DNA of 39,926 nt from a virus, in IMG/VR virus record IMGVR_UViG_3300037205_000144, positions 1 through 39,926 of that record. The stretch is one strand, 5' to 3'. The notes beneath the pieces were generated by a model. It saw only the letters and a list, made by a program, of their open reading frames with translations. It ran no database searches and was not told the DNA's origin. The translations under genes were made by a program, and so were the position numbers. Positions 15,287-23,502 of this stretch are shown piece by piece; position 1 is the stretch's first letter, and each line of letters opens with the position of its first letter.

Positions 15287-15477
15287 CAATCAAAGACCAA
15301 TGTAAAGCCATTGGCTTAAACTATAAAACCTATTGCCACCGTCGTCACACTTGCGGCTGGACCCACGAAGATGCCCTGAATCGACCGGTGCAGGTTCATG
15401 TGAAAAAGAAGAAGTTCTCTACCGACAATTGCCCAAAGAATTCGCCAATGTTTGGCCTGATGAAAGATTTAAGATAG
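15283..15477 (+). CDS. Small HTH-like DNA-binding protein
   Basis: A 64-residue basic protein starting at a GTG that overlaps the preceding stop. The pattern IKDQCKAIGLNYKTYCHRRH followed by GWTHEDALNRPV matches short phage domains in which a sigma-region-4-like helix-turn-helix precedes a GW-x-x-x-x-AL-x-x-P ending, often attached to homing-type or regulatory proteins. The tail is Lys-rich (HVKKKKF). It probably binds DNA, but the target is unknown. It is the last gene of a chain of four overlapping genes and precedes a bidirectional terminator. Confidence 0.55.
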   Translation: MTIKDQCKAIGLNYKTYCHRRHTCGWTHEDALNRPVQVHVKKKKFSTDNCPKNSPMFGLMKDLR

Positions 15478-15524
15478 GATCGTACCGACCCAAGTAATGG
15501 TTAATTGAGATGCTCTGAAGATAC

Positions 15525-15560
15525 AAAAGCCCGGTCTCCACTAAGGAGATCGGGCTTTTT
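15525..15560. terminator. Bidirectional Rho-independent terminator
   Basis: A long stem (15525-15539 with 15545-15558, one mismatch) with an A-run on the left and TTTTT on the right. It sits between the rightward operon ending at 15477 and the leftward protease gene ending at 15592, and can stop both transcripts. Confidence 0.93.
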
Positions 15561-15591
15561 GTCACCATTCCCCAACGGTTATCGCTCAGTT

Positions 15592-16443
15592 TTACTGAGC
15601 GAATGTCACATTATCGATCACCGCCGCAGAATTTCCAACGCTATTGCATTTACGGCCGTTTTTATCGACGTATTTAATCCAAACGTAACCGTCTTCACCG
15701 TAGGATGTTCCCCAGCTATTTTTTACTAACCAAGCCTGCGTCGAGTCATCCCATCCGACTATTGATACCATATGGTTTTCTCCACCGACGCGACAACCAT
15801 TAAAAACGCCCTTCTTGTAAGCCATGAAGGCGTTATCGGCGTAAATTGTGACTACCACGGGGGCTTTGACCTGGAAGAGCGCTTGCTTGATATCATCGGT
15901 AGTAGGAGAACTTCCACTCCCCAACATGTGCCAAGAGACAACAGTTCCCGACGCGGGAGCGGTGTGACACCGTCCGTTGTGACCGATGAAGGGATAGGCC
16001 GCGGAAGCGGGTACACCTTGTTCTGCCTGATCAAGCGCGGTGAAATATCCACCGTTGCAACCGAAAGACTGCTGGTCGCAGTCGATAAGATATTGGGGCG
16101 ATAGAGAGACGCCTTTGTTGCCGGGAAAATTCTCAACGGCTCCGGCGCTAGCGAACGCCCAGCATCCACCGCATTGGTTTTGGTTGGTGATGGGCAGAAG
16201 TGCCGTGAGCTTAAATTGAGCAGGGACCGCTTGAGGAGCGAATACCATGTGAGGAAATTGGTGGAAGACTTCCGGCGTCACGTGTCCCGTGGCGTGCAGA
16301 CCTTCCCATTTCCACTGGAAGGACCAGCCTTCAGCTTTCGCTCTCTCCTGTAATTCTTGCTCGATGGTTGGCTGAGCGCGGATCGCCGTCGATAAGAACA
16401 ACGTCAACATCGCCAAGATAAGGTAATTCACTTTGAATTTCAT
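15592..16443 (-). CDS. Secreted papain-like cysteine protease (peptidase C1)
   Basis: A 283-residue protein from the ATG at 16443, which has GGGGGAG upstream and opens with a Sec signal peptide ([20 protein letters not shown], cleavage after IRA near residue 23). The mature part has all papain hallmarks: oxyanion Gln88 and catalytic Cys94 in [11 protein letters not shown], the DC-x(n)-GCNGG block near 121-132, catalytic His224 in [10 protein letters not shown], and Asn242 in [17 protein letters not shown]. The propeptide is short (about 50 residues) without an obvious ERFNIN helix. It would act in the periplasm or outside the cell. Peptidase C1 is very unusual in a phage genome. It may aid lysis, degrade a host surface or secreted protein, or have been captured from a host. 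All catalytic residues are intact. Confidence 0.93.
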   Translation of the reverse strand: MKFKVNYLILAMLTLFLSTAIRAQPTIEQELQERAKAEGWSFQWKWEGLHATGHVTPEVFHQFPHMVFAPQAVPAQFKLTALLPITNQNQCGGCWAFASAGAVENFPGNKGVSLSPQYLIDCDQQSFGCNGGYFTALDQAEQGVPASAAYPFIGHNGRCHTAPASGTVVSWHMLGSGSSPTTDDIKQALFQVKAPVVVTIYADNAFMAYKKGVFNGCRVGGENHMVSIVGWDDSTQAWLVKNSWGTSYGEDGYVWIKYVDKNGRKCNSVGNSAAVIDNVTFAQ

Positions 16444-16540
16444 TTTTCTCCCCCTGTTTTTTTTCCACCACTTCGTTAATAGCCCTGCGTAACAAAATGT
16501 TTCCAATTCTAAAGTGGAGTTCTGTCGGTAGGTGTTTCAT
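16331..16540 (-). CDS. Possible small gene overlapping the protease start
   Basis: A 69-codon frame that starts in an ATGA overlap with the gene at 16537 and runs 113 bases into the protease gene in another frame. The first half ([20 protein letters not shown]) looks like a normal helix; the second half overlaps the signal-peptide region and may be non-authentic. It fills the otherwise empty 93 bases before the protease and could couple its translation. No family is recognised. Confidence 0.3.
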   Translation of the reverse strand: MKHLPTELHFRIGNILLRRAINEVVEKKQGEKNEIQSELPYLGDVDVVLIDGDPRSANHRARITGESES

Positions 16541-16833
16541 CCGTTTTTATTGACGGAGTCCGGAACCTGTTGGACGACCATGATCCTGTTGTGTATTGAG
16601 TTGGGTAATTTGTAGATTCCTAAATCATTAGGGATCAGATGAAGCAAGTGGAGCTGGGGAACGTTTTTTTGCTTGCCGAAATCTATAACTTTTTTGATAG
16701 CTGGTATGTCAGTATCCAAACATTCAGAGTAAGGCACGCGAAAGCAAGCAGCCAGTTGTCGTCCGGATATATAGCCAAGAGCGCGATCTGAAGTAACCCG
16801 ACCAACTCCAGGGTACAGGACATATTTTTTCAT
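16537..16833 (-). CDS. Hypothetical phage protein
   Basis: A 98-residue protein starting in an ATGA overlap with the upstream gene. It has the pattern YVLYPG...YISGRQLAACFRVPYSEC...LHLLHLIPNDLGIYKLP, which resembles a widespread small phage family with an 'ISG-x-x-LA-x-x-F' helix and an H-L-x-P ending. The function of that family is unknown to me. It lies in the leftward operon that ends with the papain-like protease. Confidence 0.55.
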   Translation of the reverse strand: MKKYVLYPGVGRVTSDRALGYISGRQLAACFRVPYSECLDTDIPAIKKVIDFGKQKNVPQLHLLHLIPNDLGIYKLPNSIHNRIMVVQQVPDSVNKNG

Positions 16834-17099
16834 TCTCCGATGATCCTCATTCCGGTAAAGCTGCGATCCCCTTTGCCACCAACGATCTTCACGAACGGGT
16901 AGGCAAGCTGAATAATACCCCAAATGTCTTCGATTGGAAGGGTGCGCAATTTCGACTGTCGAAGCCAATCCTTATAGAGCGAATAAACTTCTGTCGTCGA
17001 GACACGCCATGTCAAATTGTGAATTGTTTCTTTGTCGAAGAGGAAAGTGCGACCGAGCCAGTAGTAAGCTGCCTCAACTGCGGGATCACAAATGTCCAT
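16830..17099 (-). CDS. Hypothetical protein, first gene of the protease operon
   Basis: An 89-residue protein (first residues MDICDPAVEAAYYWLGRTFL) with a helical middle (TEVYSLYKDWLRQSKLRTLP) and a more hydrophobic segment IEDIWGIIQLAYPFVKI. No family is recognised. It lacks a good ribosome site, and only 35 bases separate it from the divergent gene at 17135. Its promoter must overlap that gene or its leader. Confidence 0.5.
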   Translation of the reverse strand: MDICDPAVEAAYYWLGRTFLFDKETIHNLTWRVSTTEVYSLYKDWLRQSKLRTLPIEDIWGIIQLAYPFVKIVGGKGDRSFTGMRIIGE

Positions 17100-17107
17100 T
17101 TGACGTA

Positions 17108-17120
17108 TATACTACAAAAA
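17108..17120 (+). promoter_or_regulatory. Probable -10 element (TATACT) for the secreted-protein operon
   Basis: TATACT at 17108-17113 lies 21 bases before the ATG at 17135 and just before a strong AAAGGAG ribosome site. The -35 side is poor (ATCACA at 17085), so an activator or extended contacts would be needed. A very short leader results. Confidence 0.35.
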
Positions 17121-17134
17121 AAGGAGATTTCTAC

Positions 17135-17539
17135 ATGAAGACTCTAGCACTTTTATTCTTACTCCTCGCGTCAAATGCCTTCGCAGTTCTTCCGGTCTAT
17201 GCTCCGCAAAGTGCATGCGTCACGGCGGCTTCTGGGTCCTCCGCTATTCCCACTTCTTATTCACTGGCAAACGCGCAGTCATATATTTTGCCGATTGCTT
17301 CAGGAACGGCGGTCACGCACTTCGCCATTACCACTAATACCTTAAATTCCGCGATTGCTATTTCTCTGAGCTCTCCCAGTTCATCGACAGTCCCAAGCAA
17401 CAGTTCTCCGAACCAAATTCTATTGGACGCGTCTTTATTACCAGCGTTGGATGGAGTCAGAATCGCAAACGCCGTACTCATTCGAAGTAACACCGGGAGC
17501 AATATCACTTCCGGAACACTCTGCATCTTGGTGTGGTAA
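17135..17539 (+). CDS. Small secreted protein
   Basis: A 134-residue protein starting at ATG 17135 behind AAAGGAG. The first 17 residues ([17 protein letters not shown]) are a classical signal peptide with an AFA cleavage site. The mature part is Ser/Ala/Ile-rich and beta-like, with two Cys (SACVTAAS and TLCILVW) that could form a disulphide in the periplasm. No family is recognised. It is followed closely by the fibre-like and esterase genes, which also carry signal peptides, suggesting one exported assembly. Confidence 0.65.
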   Translation: MKTLALLFLLLASNAFAVLPVYAPQSACVTAASGSSAIPTSYSLANAQSYILPIASGTAVTHFAITTNTLNSAIAISLSSPSSSTVPSNSSPNQILLDASLLPALDGVRIANAVLIRSNTGSNITSGTLCILVW

Positions 17540-17541
17540 CC

Positions 17542-19824
17542 ATGAAATTTAAAAGCCTGCTCCTCTCTTTTATTTTATTAAGCACGCCCTCATTCGGTTC
17601 TTACATTAGCGGAGGATCAGGAAGCTCGCTGCCTGTTTGCAGTAACGGACAGGTACTCGAATACAATAATGGTTGGAATTCTTGCCTCACAGCCAGCGGC
17701 TCTGGAACGGTCACTTCAGTAGCAATGACAGCCCCGAGCTGGCTCACGGTCAGCGGCTCACCGGTTACCGCGTCGGGCACGCTAGCTATTACAGGAACCT
17801 CAGAAACAGCAAATTTCTTCCTAGCCGCTCCTAATGGATCCTCTGGAGCAATGACTCCGCGCGCGATGGTAAGTGCAGATGTTCCTCCAATCAATCTTGC
17901 CTCACCCTCTAATGGAGGCATCACAGGAAATTTACCGGTCAATAATTTAAATTCTGGAACAAGTGCCGGTTCCACCACCTTTTGGCGCGGGGATGGCACC
18001 TGGGCGACTCCTGCCGGATCCGGCACGGTGACATCCGTAGCAATGACCGTTCCCAGTTTTTTAAGCATCTCTGGAAGCCCTGTTACCAGTTCTGGGACGC
18101 TTGCCGTCTCTCTTAGTGGCACAGCACTTCCTATCGCCAATGGCGGAACCGGTCAGACAACCGCAAATACTGCGCTCAATGCTTTGTTACCGTCTCAGAG
18201 TGGGGTCACCTCGGGCTGGGTGCTTCAAACGAATGGCACCAATACTTCTTGGGTAGCCCAAACAGGCGGAGGAGGCGGCGTAAGTTCTGTAGCGATGACC
18301 GTGCCATCGTGGCTTACCGTATCAGGAACTCCCATTACGTCTTCTGGGACATTGGCTGTGACTGGCACTTCTGAGAGCGCAAATTTATTTATTGCCTCGC
18401 CCAATGGTTCTTCAGGCGCTGTGAGTCCCAGAGCAATTGTGGGAGCTGATTTACCGACTATCAATTTAGCTTCGAGCAGTGCCGGTGGTGTAACGGGAAA
18501 CTTACCTGTTACAAATTTAAATTCTGGCACGAGTGCGAGTTCCTCCACCTATTGGAGGGGTGATGGTAGCTGGGCAACTCCTGGCGGCGGTGGAACCGTC
18601 ACTTCTGTCGGCATGAGTGTGCCAAGTTTCTTAAGCATCTCTGGAAGTCCAGTGACTGGAAGTGGCACATTGGCTGTCTCTCTTAGCGGGACAGCACTTC
18701 CCATCGGCAACGGAGGGACTGCGGTAACGAGTGTCACAACAGCGCCTACTGCTTCTGCTTTTGCCGGTTGGGATGCGAATAAGAATTTTTCCGCAACCGG
18801 ATTTATCGGCGGATATACCACTACAGCAACGGCTGCTGGAACTACGACGCTTACCGTCGGAAGTAACCAAGTTCAATTTTTTACCGGAACCACTACACAA
18901 ACGGTCGCTTTGCCAGTGGCATCCACTCTGGTCTTAGGCCAGACGTTTCTCATCGTAAACCGCTCTACAGGGGTTGTGACAGTACAATCATCTGGTGCCA
19001 ATTCTATTCAGGCTATGGCGGCTTCTACTCAATTGCTGGTCACCTGCATCTTGGCATCGGGGACGGGGACCGCGTCTTGGGATCCGGTGTATGCCTCTAA
19101 TGCTTTGGCCTCGGGTGGGAGTGGGGCAAATACCGCTTTAAGCAACTTAGCATCGGTAGCGGTAAGCGCGTCGTTGGTACCAGGGACAGATAATAGTATA
19201 GCCATTGGTTCAAATGGCACGACTGGTCGCTACACTAGCGGATATTTTTCTACCAACGTTTCAGTGGGTCAGTATCCATTTTCTTCCGGTCATACCTACA
19301 TCAACCTAAATCCGACAGCGGCTAGCATTGGGGCGGGATTAGAAGCATATGAATCGGGAGGTGCCATTCTAGCAGCTTTCGCTTTCAACGGAAGTGATTG
19401 GATCGCCTATGATCAATCGAACTCCCACAATATGTTTTTAGCGGGAGCAGGCATCTTTAATACTTACAACGGCGCTTCATTGATGACGTCGACCAATCCA
19501 TCAGGAAGCGGCGGGTTAATCCTCTATAACAACATCGGCGTGGCCTTTGGACAAACGAGCAATCGCTCTACGGGTACCCTTACTTTTTATAGTAATGCCA
19601 GCAACGGAACCACAGGTACATGCACTCTATCGTCAGGCGCTTGCACAGTTGCAAATACGTCGGTAGATGCAAATTCGGAAGTTTTTCTCACGGTGAAAAC
19701 TCCCGGTGGCACGCAGACTACGGCTCCCTATATTTCTTCATTTACCTCTGGAACGGGATTTAACATATCCGCCGGGGCCGCAGATACTTCTGTAGTCTGG
19801 TACGAAATTCACGAGAGTAAGTAA
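17542..19824 (+). CDS. Fibre-like repeat protein with a signal peptide
   Basis: A 760-residue protein from ATG 17542; a GTG nine bases earlier is possible. It begins with a signal peptide ([19 protein letters not shown]), which is unusual for a tail fibre. The body contains two copies of a 190-residue unit, each with [20 protein letters not shown]-type strands, [19 protein letters not shown], and [11 protein letters not shown]. These repeats are characteristic of phage tail-fibre shafts and tail-fibre-like surface proteins. Residues from about 410 on hold a further beta region ending with a small Cys-containing domain ([16 protein letters not shown]). The stop overlaps the esterase ATG (TAATG). 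It may be an exported adhesin or a fibre assembled after export; both are inference. Confidence 0.78.
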   Translation: MKFKSLLLSFILLSTPSFGSYISGGSGSSLPVCSNGQVLEYNNGWNSCLTASGSGTVTSVAMTAPSWLTVSGSPVTASGTLAITGTSETANFFLAAPNGSSGAMTPRAMVSADVPPINLASPSNGGITGNLPVNNLNSGTSAGSTTFWRGDGTWATPAGSGTVTSVAMTVPSFLSISGSPVTSSGTLAVSLSGTALPIANGGTGQTTANTALNALLPSQSGVTSGWVLQTNGTNTSWVAQTGGGGGVSSVAMTVPSWLTVSGTPITSSGTLAVTGTSESANLFIASPNGSSGAVSPRAIVGADLPTINLASSSAGGVTGNLPVTNLNSGTSASSSTYWRGDGSWATPGGGGTVTSVGMSVPSFLSISGSPVTGSGTLAVSLSGTALPIGNGGTAVTSVTTAPTASAFAGWDANKNFSATGFIGGYTTTATAAGTTTLTVGSNQVQFFTGTTTQTVALPVASTLVLGQTFLIVNRSTGVVTVQSSGANSIQAMAASTQLLVTCILASGTGTASWDPVYASNALASGGSGANTALSNLASVAVSASLVPGTDNSIAIGSNGTTGRYTSGYFSTNVSVGQYPFSSGHTYINLNPTAASIGAGLEAYESGGAILAAFAFNGSDWIAYDQSNSHNMFLAGAGIFNTYNGASLMTSTNPSGSGGLILYNNIGVAFGQTSNRSTGTLTFYSNASNGTTGTCTLSSGACTVANTSVDANSEVFLTVKTPGGTQTTAPYISSFTSGTGFNISAGAADTSVVWYEIHESK
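17701..18720 (+). repeat. Two-copy 570-base intragenic repeat in the fibre-like gene
   Basis: Two diverged copies with a 570-base period: the VTSVAM/VSSVAM codons start at 17713 and 18283. The unit encodes the beta repeats described for the fibre-like protein. Nucleotide divergence is mainly at third positions, so the duplication is old and maintained at protein level. The second copy ends near 18720, where it is followed by a unique region. Confidence 0.7.
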
Positions 19825-20867
19825 TGAAAAAGCTTCTTGGTCTTATTTTATTCTGCGCCATCGCACGAGGCTCGGGTGTGGGCAACGGCAACGTGCTTAT
19901 TCCAGGAGTCCCAACCCTCTCGACTCCCATGACGCGACAAATCTTCCAACGCAATAGTAGCAACATTGGAAGCGTGTCCATCAGTGGCACCGGCACGGGA
20001 ACTTTTACTGCCGTGCAAGCTTCTACTACCGTCACTAATGGTGGCACGGCGGTGCCATGGACCACTATTTATACGGGCTCTGGCCCTTCTTTCAGTGGCA
20101 TTTTGCCGGTGGGACCTGGGCAATATTCACTTCTAGTCAGACTTATGCGTGGGGGCATTGGGGGAGGTCCGGCCACCATTGCTAAAGTGGGAGTCGGGGA
20201 AATATTTTTAGTTGCCGGGCAATCCTTGGTAGCTAACTGGGGCAATAATATAAATACCCCCACCGATGATAGAGTATCTAACGTCACCTATGCCGGAGCA
20301 TGGGCCTTTGCTCAAGATCCACAGCCCAATTGCGATGGAACCGGAGGCTCTCCGATTCCGGCGATGGGATCAGCCCTTGCAAGTTACTTAAATATGCCCA
20401 TTGGAATTATGTCGATAGCGATTGGAGGTACAAGTTCCGCGCAGTGGGTAGGAACTGGCTCTCCTAATTATTTTGTAGGAAATTTTGAACCGGCACTTAC
20501 TTTACTAGGAACTAATTTTAGAGCAGTCATCTGGGAGCAGGGGCAAGCCGACGGAATAGCCGGCGTCACCGCGGCACAGTACGAAACGAATATCGCTAAT
20601 CTCATCGCTGAAGTGAGAACTTATGCCGGATGGAATATGCCCTGGGGAATTGCTAGTGCCTCTACAATTGCAGCAGACACAGCTTATCCAGTAATCGCTG
20701 GAGCACAGGCTTTCATCGTATCCAATGATACATTGGTATTCCAAGGTAGTAACTCCGATTCAATACCCAACAGCGACCGCTGGGATATGACCCACTTCAA
20801 TGCGGCAGGGCAGCTAATCCATGGTGGCCTTTGGGCTACAGCCATTGAAACTTATTTCGGCTGGTGA
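19824..20867 (+). CDS. Secreted SGNH-type carbohydrate acetylesterase
   Basis: A 347-residue protein with a short signal peptide ([16 protein letters not shown]). The catalytic domain matches sialate/xylan O-acetylesterase-like SGNH hydrolases. EIFLVAGQSLVANWG carries nucleophile Ser134, IAIGGTSSAQW the block II glycine, AVIWEQGQADG the W-x-QGE/Q-x-D block III, and DRWDMTHFNAAG the Asp321/His324 pair. It probably removes acetyl groups from a surface polysaccharide such as LPS O-antigen or capsule. Residues 50-110 form a beta region that could bind the fibre protein. The start overlaps the fibre-like stop, so the two are translated together. Combined with a signal peptide, this points to action in the periplasm or at the cell surface from inside the infected host. 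Confidence 0.78.
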   Translation: MKKLLGLILFCAIARGSGVGNGNVLIPGVPTLSTPMTRQIFQRNSSNIGSVSISGTGTGTFTAVQASTTVTNGGTAVPWTTIYTGSGPSFSGILPVGPGQYSLLVRLMRGGIGGGPATIAKVGVGEIFLVAGQSLVANWGNNINTPTDDRVSNVTYAGAWAFAQDPQPNCDGTGGSPIPAMGSALASYLNMPIGIMSIAIGGTSSAQWVGTGSPNYFVGNFEPALTLLGTNFRAVIWEQGQADGIAGVTAAQYETNIANLIAEVRTYAGWNMPWGIASASTIAADTAYPVIAGAQAFIVSNDTLVFQGSNSDSIPNSDRWDMTHFNAAGQLIHGGLWATAIETYFGW

Positions 20868-21163
20868 TTCGGTTTTATTTTGGAGCAATCTTTCGATGCG
20901 TCATTTAAAGCCTGAATCTGATGCTGGCACTCCCCAGCTAACGAGTTAGAGAGTAAAATCACCCTCTCGACGACTTTTTTTGGATCAGAAATATACTCGA
21001 TAGAATTATTTTTAGTATCGACGGTAGCCATAACTTTACCATCCGCGTCCATAATATGCTGATAGCGAATTTGCGCTGGGGGGCGCGGCTCTTGGGGGTG
21101 GCTAGGTTTTTTGGCTTCTGCCATGGCTAGGGAAGTTAGCAGAAGAAGTAGATAAATTTTCAT
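20852..21163 (-). CDS. Small secreted protein with paired Cys
   Basis: A 103-residue protein with a signal peptide (MKIYLLLLLTSLAMAEA) and a Pro-rich mature start (KKPSHPQEPRPPAQ). A beta hairpin-like part (GKVMATVDTKNNSIEYI) is followed by a helix with two Cys (AGECQHQIQALNDASKDC). AAGGA precedes the ATG. It converges on the esterase gene with a 16-base overlap at the 3' ends and faces away from the structured region at 21187. No lipobox is present, so it is not an obvious o-spanin. No family is recognised. Confidence 0.6.
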   Translation of the reverse strand: MKIYLLLLLTSLAMAEAKKPSHPQEPRPPAQIRYQHIMDADGKVMATVDTKNNSIEYISDPKKVVERVILLSNSLAGECQHQIQALNDASKDCSKIKPNHQPK

Positions 21164-21186
21164 TTCGCGTCATCCTTAGAAATTAG

Positions 21187-21345
21187 ATAAGCCCAGGTTA
21201 TTCCTTTACGGAACGACCTGGGCTTATTATTGTCGGTCTCTAACACGGATTGCTTTTTAAACAACAAACTCAATCCGTGGCTTACTGCTACCTAGGACCG
21301 ACCTTAATAAAACCGGATCCCGGTAGCAAGCGAAATTTGTTGTTT
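21187..21345. repeat. Nested and interlocked inverted repeats (candidate origin or structured RNA)
   Basis: Four perfect inverted repeats occupy 160 bases between divergent genes. (1) A 12-bp stem 21187-21198/21216-21227 has an inner TTCC/GGAA stem. (2) GTCGGTC 21232-21238/21296-21302 encloses CACGGATTG 21244-21252/21271-21279. (3) TGCTACC 21286-21292/21322-21328. (4) AAACAACAAA 21259-21268 in the loop of (2) pairs with TTTGTTGTTT 21336-21345. Pairing (4) crosses (2) and (3), giving a pseudoknot topology. The primase-helicase gene starts 19 bases after the last arm. A replication origin or a folded mRNA leader controlling the primase are the main options. Confidence 0.7.
21229..21248 (+). promoter_or_regulatory. 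Shared upstream motif, copy 1
   Basis: ATTGTCGGTC followed by TCTAACACGG. Copy 2 at 27415-27436 has the same 10-mer, two extra bases, then TCTAACGCGG. Each precedes a rightward transcription unit (primase-helicase and late operon). TATTAT overlaps the left edge here and could be a -10 element. Possibly a common activator site. Confidence 0.5.
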
Positions 21346-21363
21346 CTTGCATGGGGATTTGGA

Positions 21364-23502
21364 ATGACGATGGTCGAGCACGCTTTAGAACTTGCCTCTC
21401 ACGGTTTTCCGGTTTTCCCACTAGCTCCCCGGACAAAGATTCCTCCCAAAGGGCTCACTCATTATAAAGTTGCCACTACAGATCCCGCGGCCGTTGAAGC
21501 TTTGTGGCAGAAGTACGGCGCCCAATGCAACGTGGGCCTTCTCATGGGAGTTGGTCTTCTCGGATTAGATTTCGATCTCAACAATGGTGCCGACATGGCA
21601 TTTTTTGAACACATTCCGCCCACATGGTGCGCAAGGAGCAAAAATGGATTCCACCCCTATTACAGAATTCCAAGCCACTGGCCAAAAGACATCACCAAAA
21701 TTGACCTGGTCAAGGCGGCTAAGGGTAAAGCTTGCATCACCCTTCGTGCTCATCATCACTATTTTGTCGGCGCTGGTTCGATTCATCCTGAAGGAGGAGT
21801 CTACGAGTGGGCAAAGAACCAAGGACAGTGGCCAGGAATTGACGCTGACATCCTCGGCCCAGGAGAGCTTGAATGTGCCTTTGCCCCAGATTGGATGCTT
21901 ACCTCCTGGCACGCTAGTCACGATGAATCCCAGAATAGAAATCCTAGAGATTTATCCCAACGAGCAAGAGACGCCGGTTATTTCTCCGTCGGAACTGAAA
22001 TCGGAAATGGAAAATATCCAAGCCGACCTTCCAGAAATAAAATCCTTGCCAACTCCCGACACTCTGAGCTCACCCGCACCGCCGTCGCCTGTCGCAAAGA
22101 AGGCAAAGACCTCGAAGCGATCGTCGAGCGCCTCACCTTCCGCAATCAGAATGACTGCGATCCGCCAATCGGCTCAGAAGTCGGTGGAGAAAAAAGAGAT
22201 GCCCAAAAAGAAATCTACAATCTCGCCAAGTGGGCTGTCGCCACTGTAAGTGTCGACGAGAAAAAGATGAAAGAAGCCGAAGCGAAAGAGCAGGAAAGAG
22301 AAAATAATCCCAATGCCGATATTGTTTACACTCCCTTTCCCGATGAAAATCACAACGGCATTCGCAAGGGCACGATTGAAAATGTCACCGAGTTGTTACG
22401 TCGACTGAAGGTGGTTTGCCGGTATAACGGCATCACCAAAGAACAGGAAATTCTAATCCCAGGGCTATCAACTACCATTGACAATCGAAGCAACGTAACG
22501 GTGGCTTGGCTTACCAGTTGGTGCAAACGCTGCGGAATTCCCACGGGGGAATTGGGCGGGTACTTGACTGCAATTGCCGATAGCAATCTGCACAACCCCG
22601 TCGCCGTTTGGATCGAAAGCAAACCATGGGACGGCGTCTCCCGAATTAAAGACTTGCTAGATACTGTTTACGCTCCCGACACCAAGATGAAAGACCTTCT
22701 TATCCGCAGATGGTTGATCTCGGCTGTCGCAGCGGCTTACGAGCCTAATGGGGTTAGCGTTCGCGGCGTACTCGTGTTCCAGGGAAAACAGAATGTGGGC
22801 AAAACCCATTGGATAGAGAAGTTGGCTCCCAAGGAACTAGTTCGCACCAACGTGTCACTCAAATGCGACGACAAGGATTCAGTCTACAAAGCGATCTCAG
22901 CTTGGCTAGTGGAGCTCGGCGAACTCGATTCCACTTTCAAGAAGTCTGAGATCTCGCAGCTCAAAGGGTTCCTCTCTTCCGATTCGGATATGATTCGACG
23001 GCCCTACGATAAGCGGGAGAGCCACTATGCCCGTCGCACCGTCTACTTCGGATCGGTGAACCCGGATGTGTTTCTAAATGACGACACGGGCAATACTCGT
23101 TTCTGGGTTATCAAGTGCCATCGCATACACCATCTTCACTCTATTGACGTCCAACAACTCTGGGCTGAAGTGCTCACCCTCTATAGAGCAGGTGAGACTT
23201 GGAGGCTGACAGAGCAAGAAGTCGAAGAGCTCAACGCTAACAACGAAGAATACCAATCGATCGATCCCATCGAAGAACGCATGCTCGATTGGTATGGATG
23301 GGGCCTTCCGGCCGAGCAAGTTGTCATGTACCCGGAGAGCTCTACCTCTATCTGCATGACCATAGGCATCACGAATCCAGGGCGCGCTGACACCGTTGCG
23401 GCTGGTAAAGCGGCACGGAAGCTCACTGGCAGAAAGCCGGATCGAGAGCGAAAGTTCCTTATGCCGAGGCGGAGAGACCCCAAGCCACCTCCTAGCTACT
23501 AG
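21364..23502 (+). CDS. Primase-polymerase / VapE-type helicase
   Basis: A 712-residue replication protein from the ATG at 21364; the frame is open from 21250 but would cross the structured region. The N-terminal Prim-Pol (archaeo-eukaryotic primase) domain shows HGFPVFPLAPRTKIPPKG, catalytic D69 and D71 in LGLDFDLNNG, and GFHPYYRIP. A charged linker follows. The C-terminal VirE/VapE-like P-loop domain has PWDGVSRIKDLLDTVY, Walker A QGKQNVGKTHW (residues 474-481), the acidic ELGELD Walker B region, a DDKDSVYK motif and sensor-like FGSVNPDVFLNDDTGNTRFW. It should prime synthesis and unwind the origin. No phage DNA polymerase is visible, so host replicase recruitment is expected. The basic Pro-rich tail is PRRRDPKPPPSY. 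Confidence 0.88.
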   Translation: MTMVEHALELASHGFPVFPLAPRTKIPPKGLTHYKVATTDPAAVEALWQKYGAQCNVGLLMGVGLLGLDFDLNNGADMAFFEHIPPTWCARSKNGFHPYYRIPSHWPKDITKIDLVKAAKGKACITLRAHHHYFVGAGSIHPEGGVYEWAKNQGQWPGIDADILGPGELECAFAPDWMLTSWHASHDESQNRNPRDLSQRARDAGYFSVGTEIGNGKYPSRPSRNKILANSRHSELTRTAVACRKEGKDLEAIVERLTFRNQNDCDPPIGSEVGGEKRDAQKEIYNLAKWAVATVSVDEKKMKEAEAKEQERENNPNADIVYTPFPDENHNGIRKGTIENVTELLRRLKVVCRYNGITKEQEILIPGLSTTIDNRSNVTVAWLTSWCKRCGIPTGELGGYLTAIADSNLHNPVAVWIESKPWDGVSRIKDLLDTVYAPDTKMKDLLIRRWLISAVAAAYEPNGVSVRGVLVFQGKQNVGKTHWIEKLAPKELVRTNVSLKCDDKDSVYKAISAWLVELGELDSTFKKSEISQLKGFLSSDSDMIRRPYDKRESHYARRTVYFGSVNPDVFLNDDTGNTRFWVIKCHRIHHLHSIDVQQLWAEVLTLYRAGETWRLTEQEVEELNANNEEYQSIDPIEERMLDWYGWGLPAEQVVMYPESSTSICMTIGITNPGRADTVAAGKAARKLTGRKPDRERKFLMPRRRDPKPPPSY

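Noticed and set aside
17601-18821. Long leftward frames (up to about 180 codons) antisense to the fibre-like gene
   Set aside because: They mirror the repeated Ser/Thr/Gly codons of the sense gene and lack starts with ribosome sites.
20852-21163. o-spanin lipoprotein
   Set aside because: A signal peptide is present but there is no lipobox Cys at the cleavage site and no overlapping i-spanin gene.
21584-22249. Rightward 221-codon frame inside the primase-helicase gene
   Set aside because: Lies entirely within conserved PrimPol coding sequence in another frame and shows Ser/Lys/Pro low complexity.
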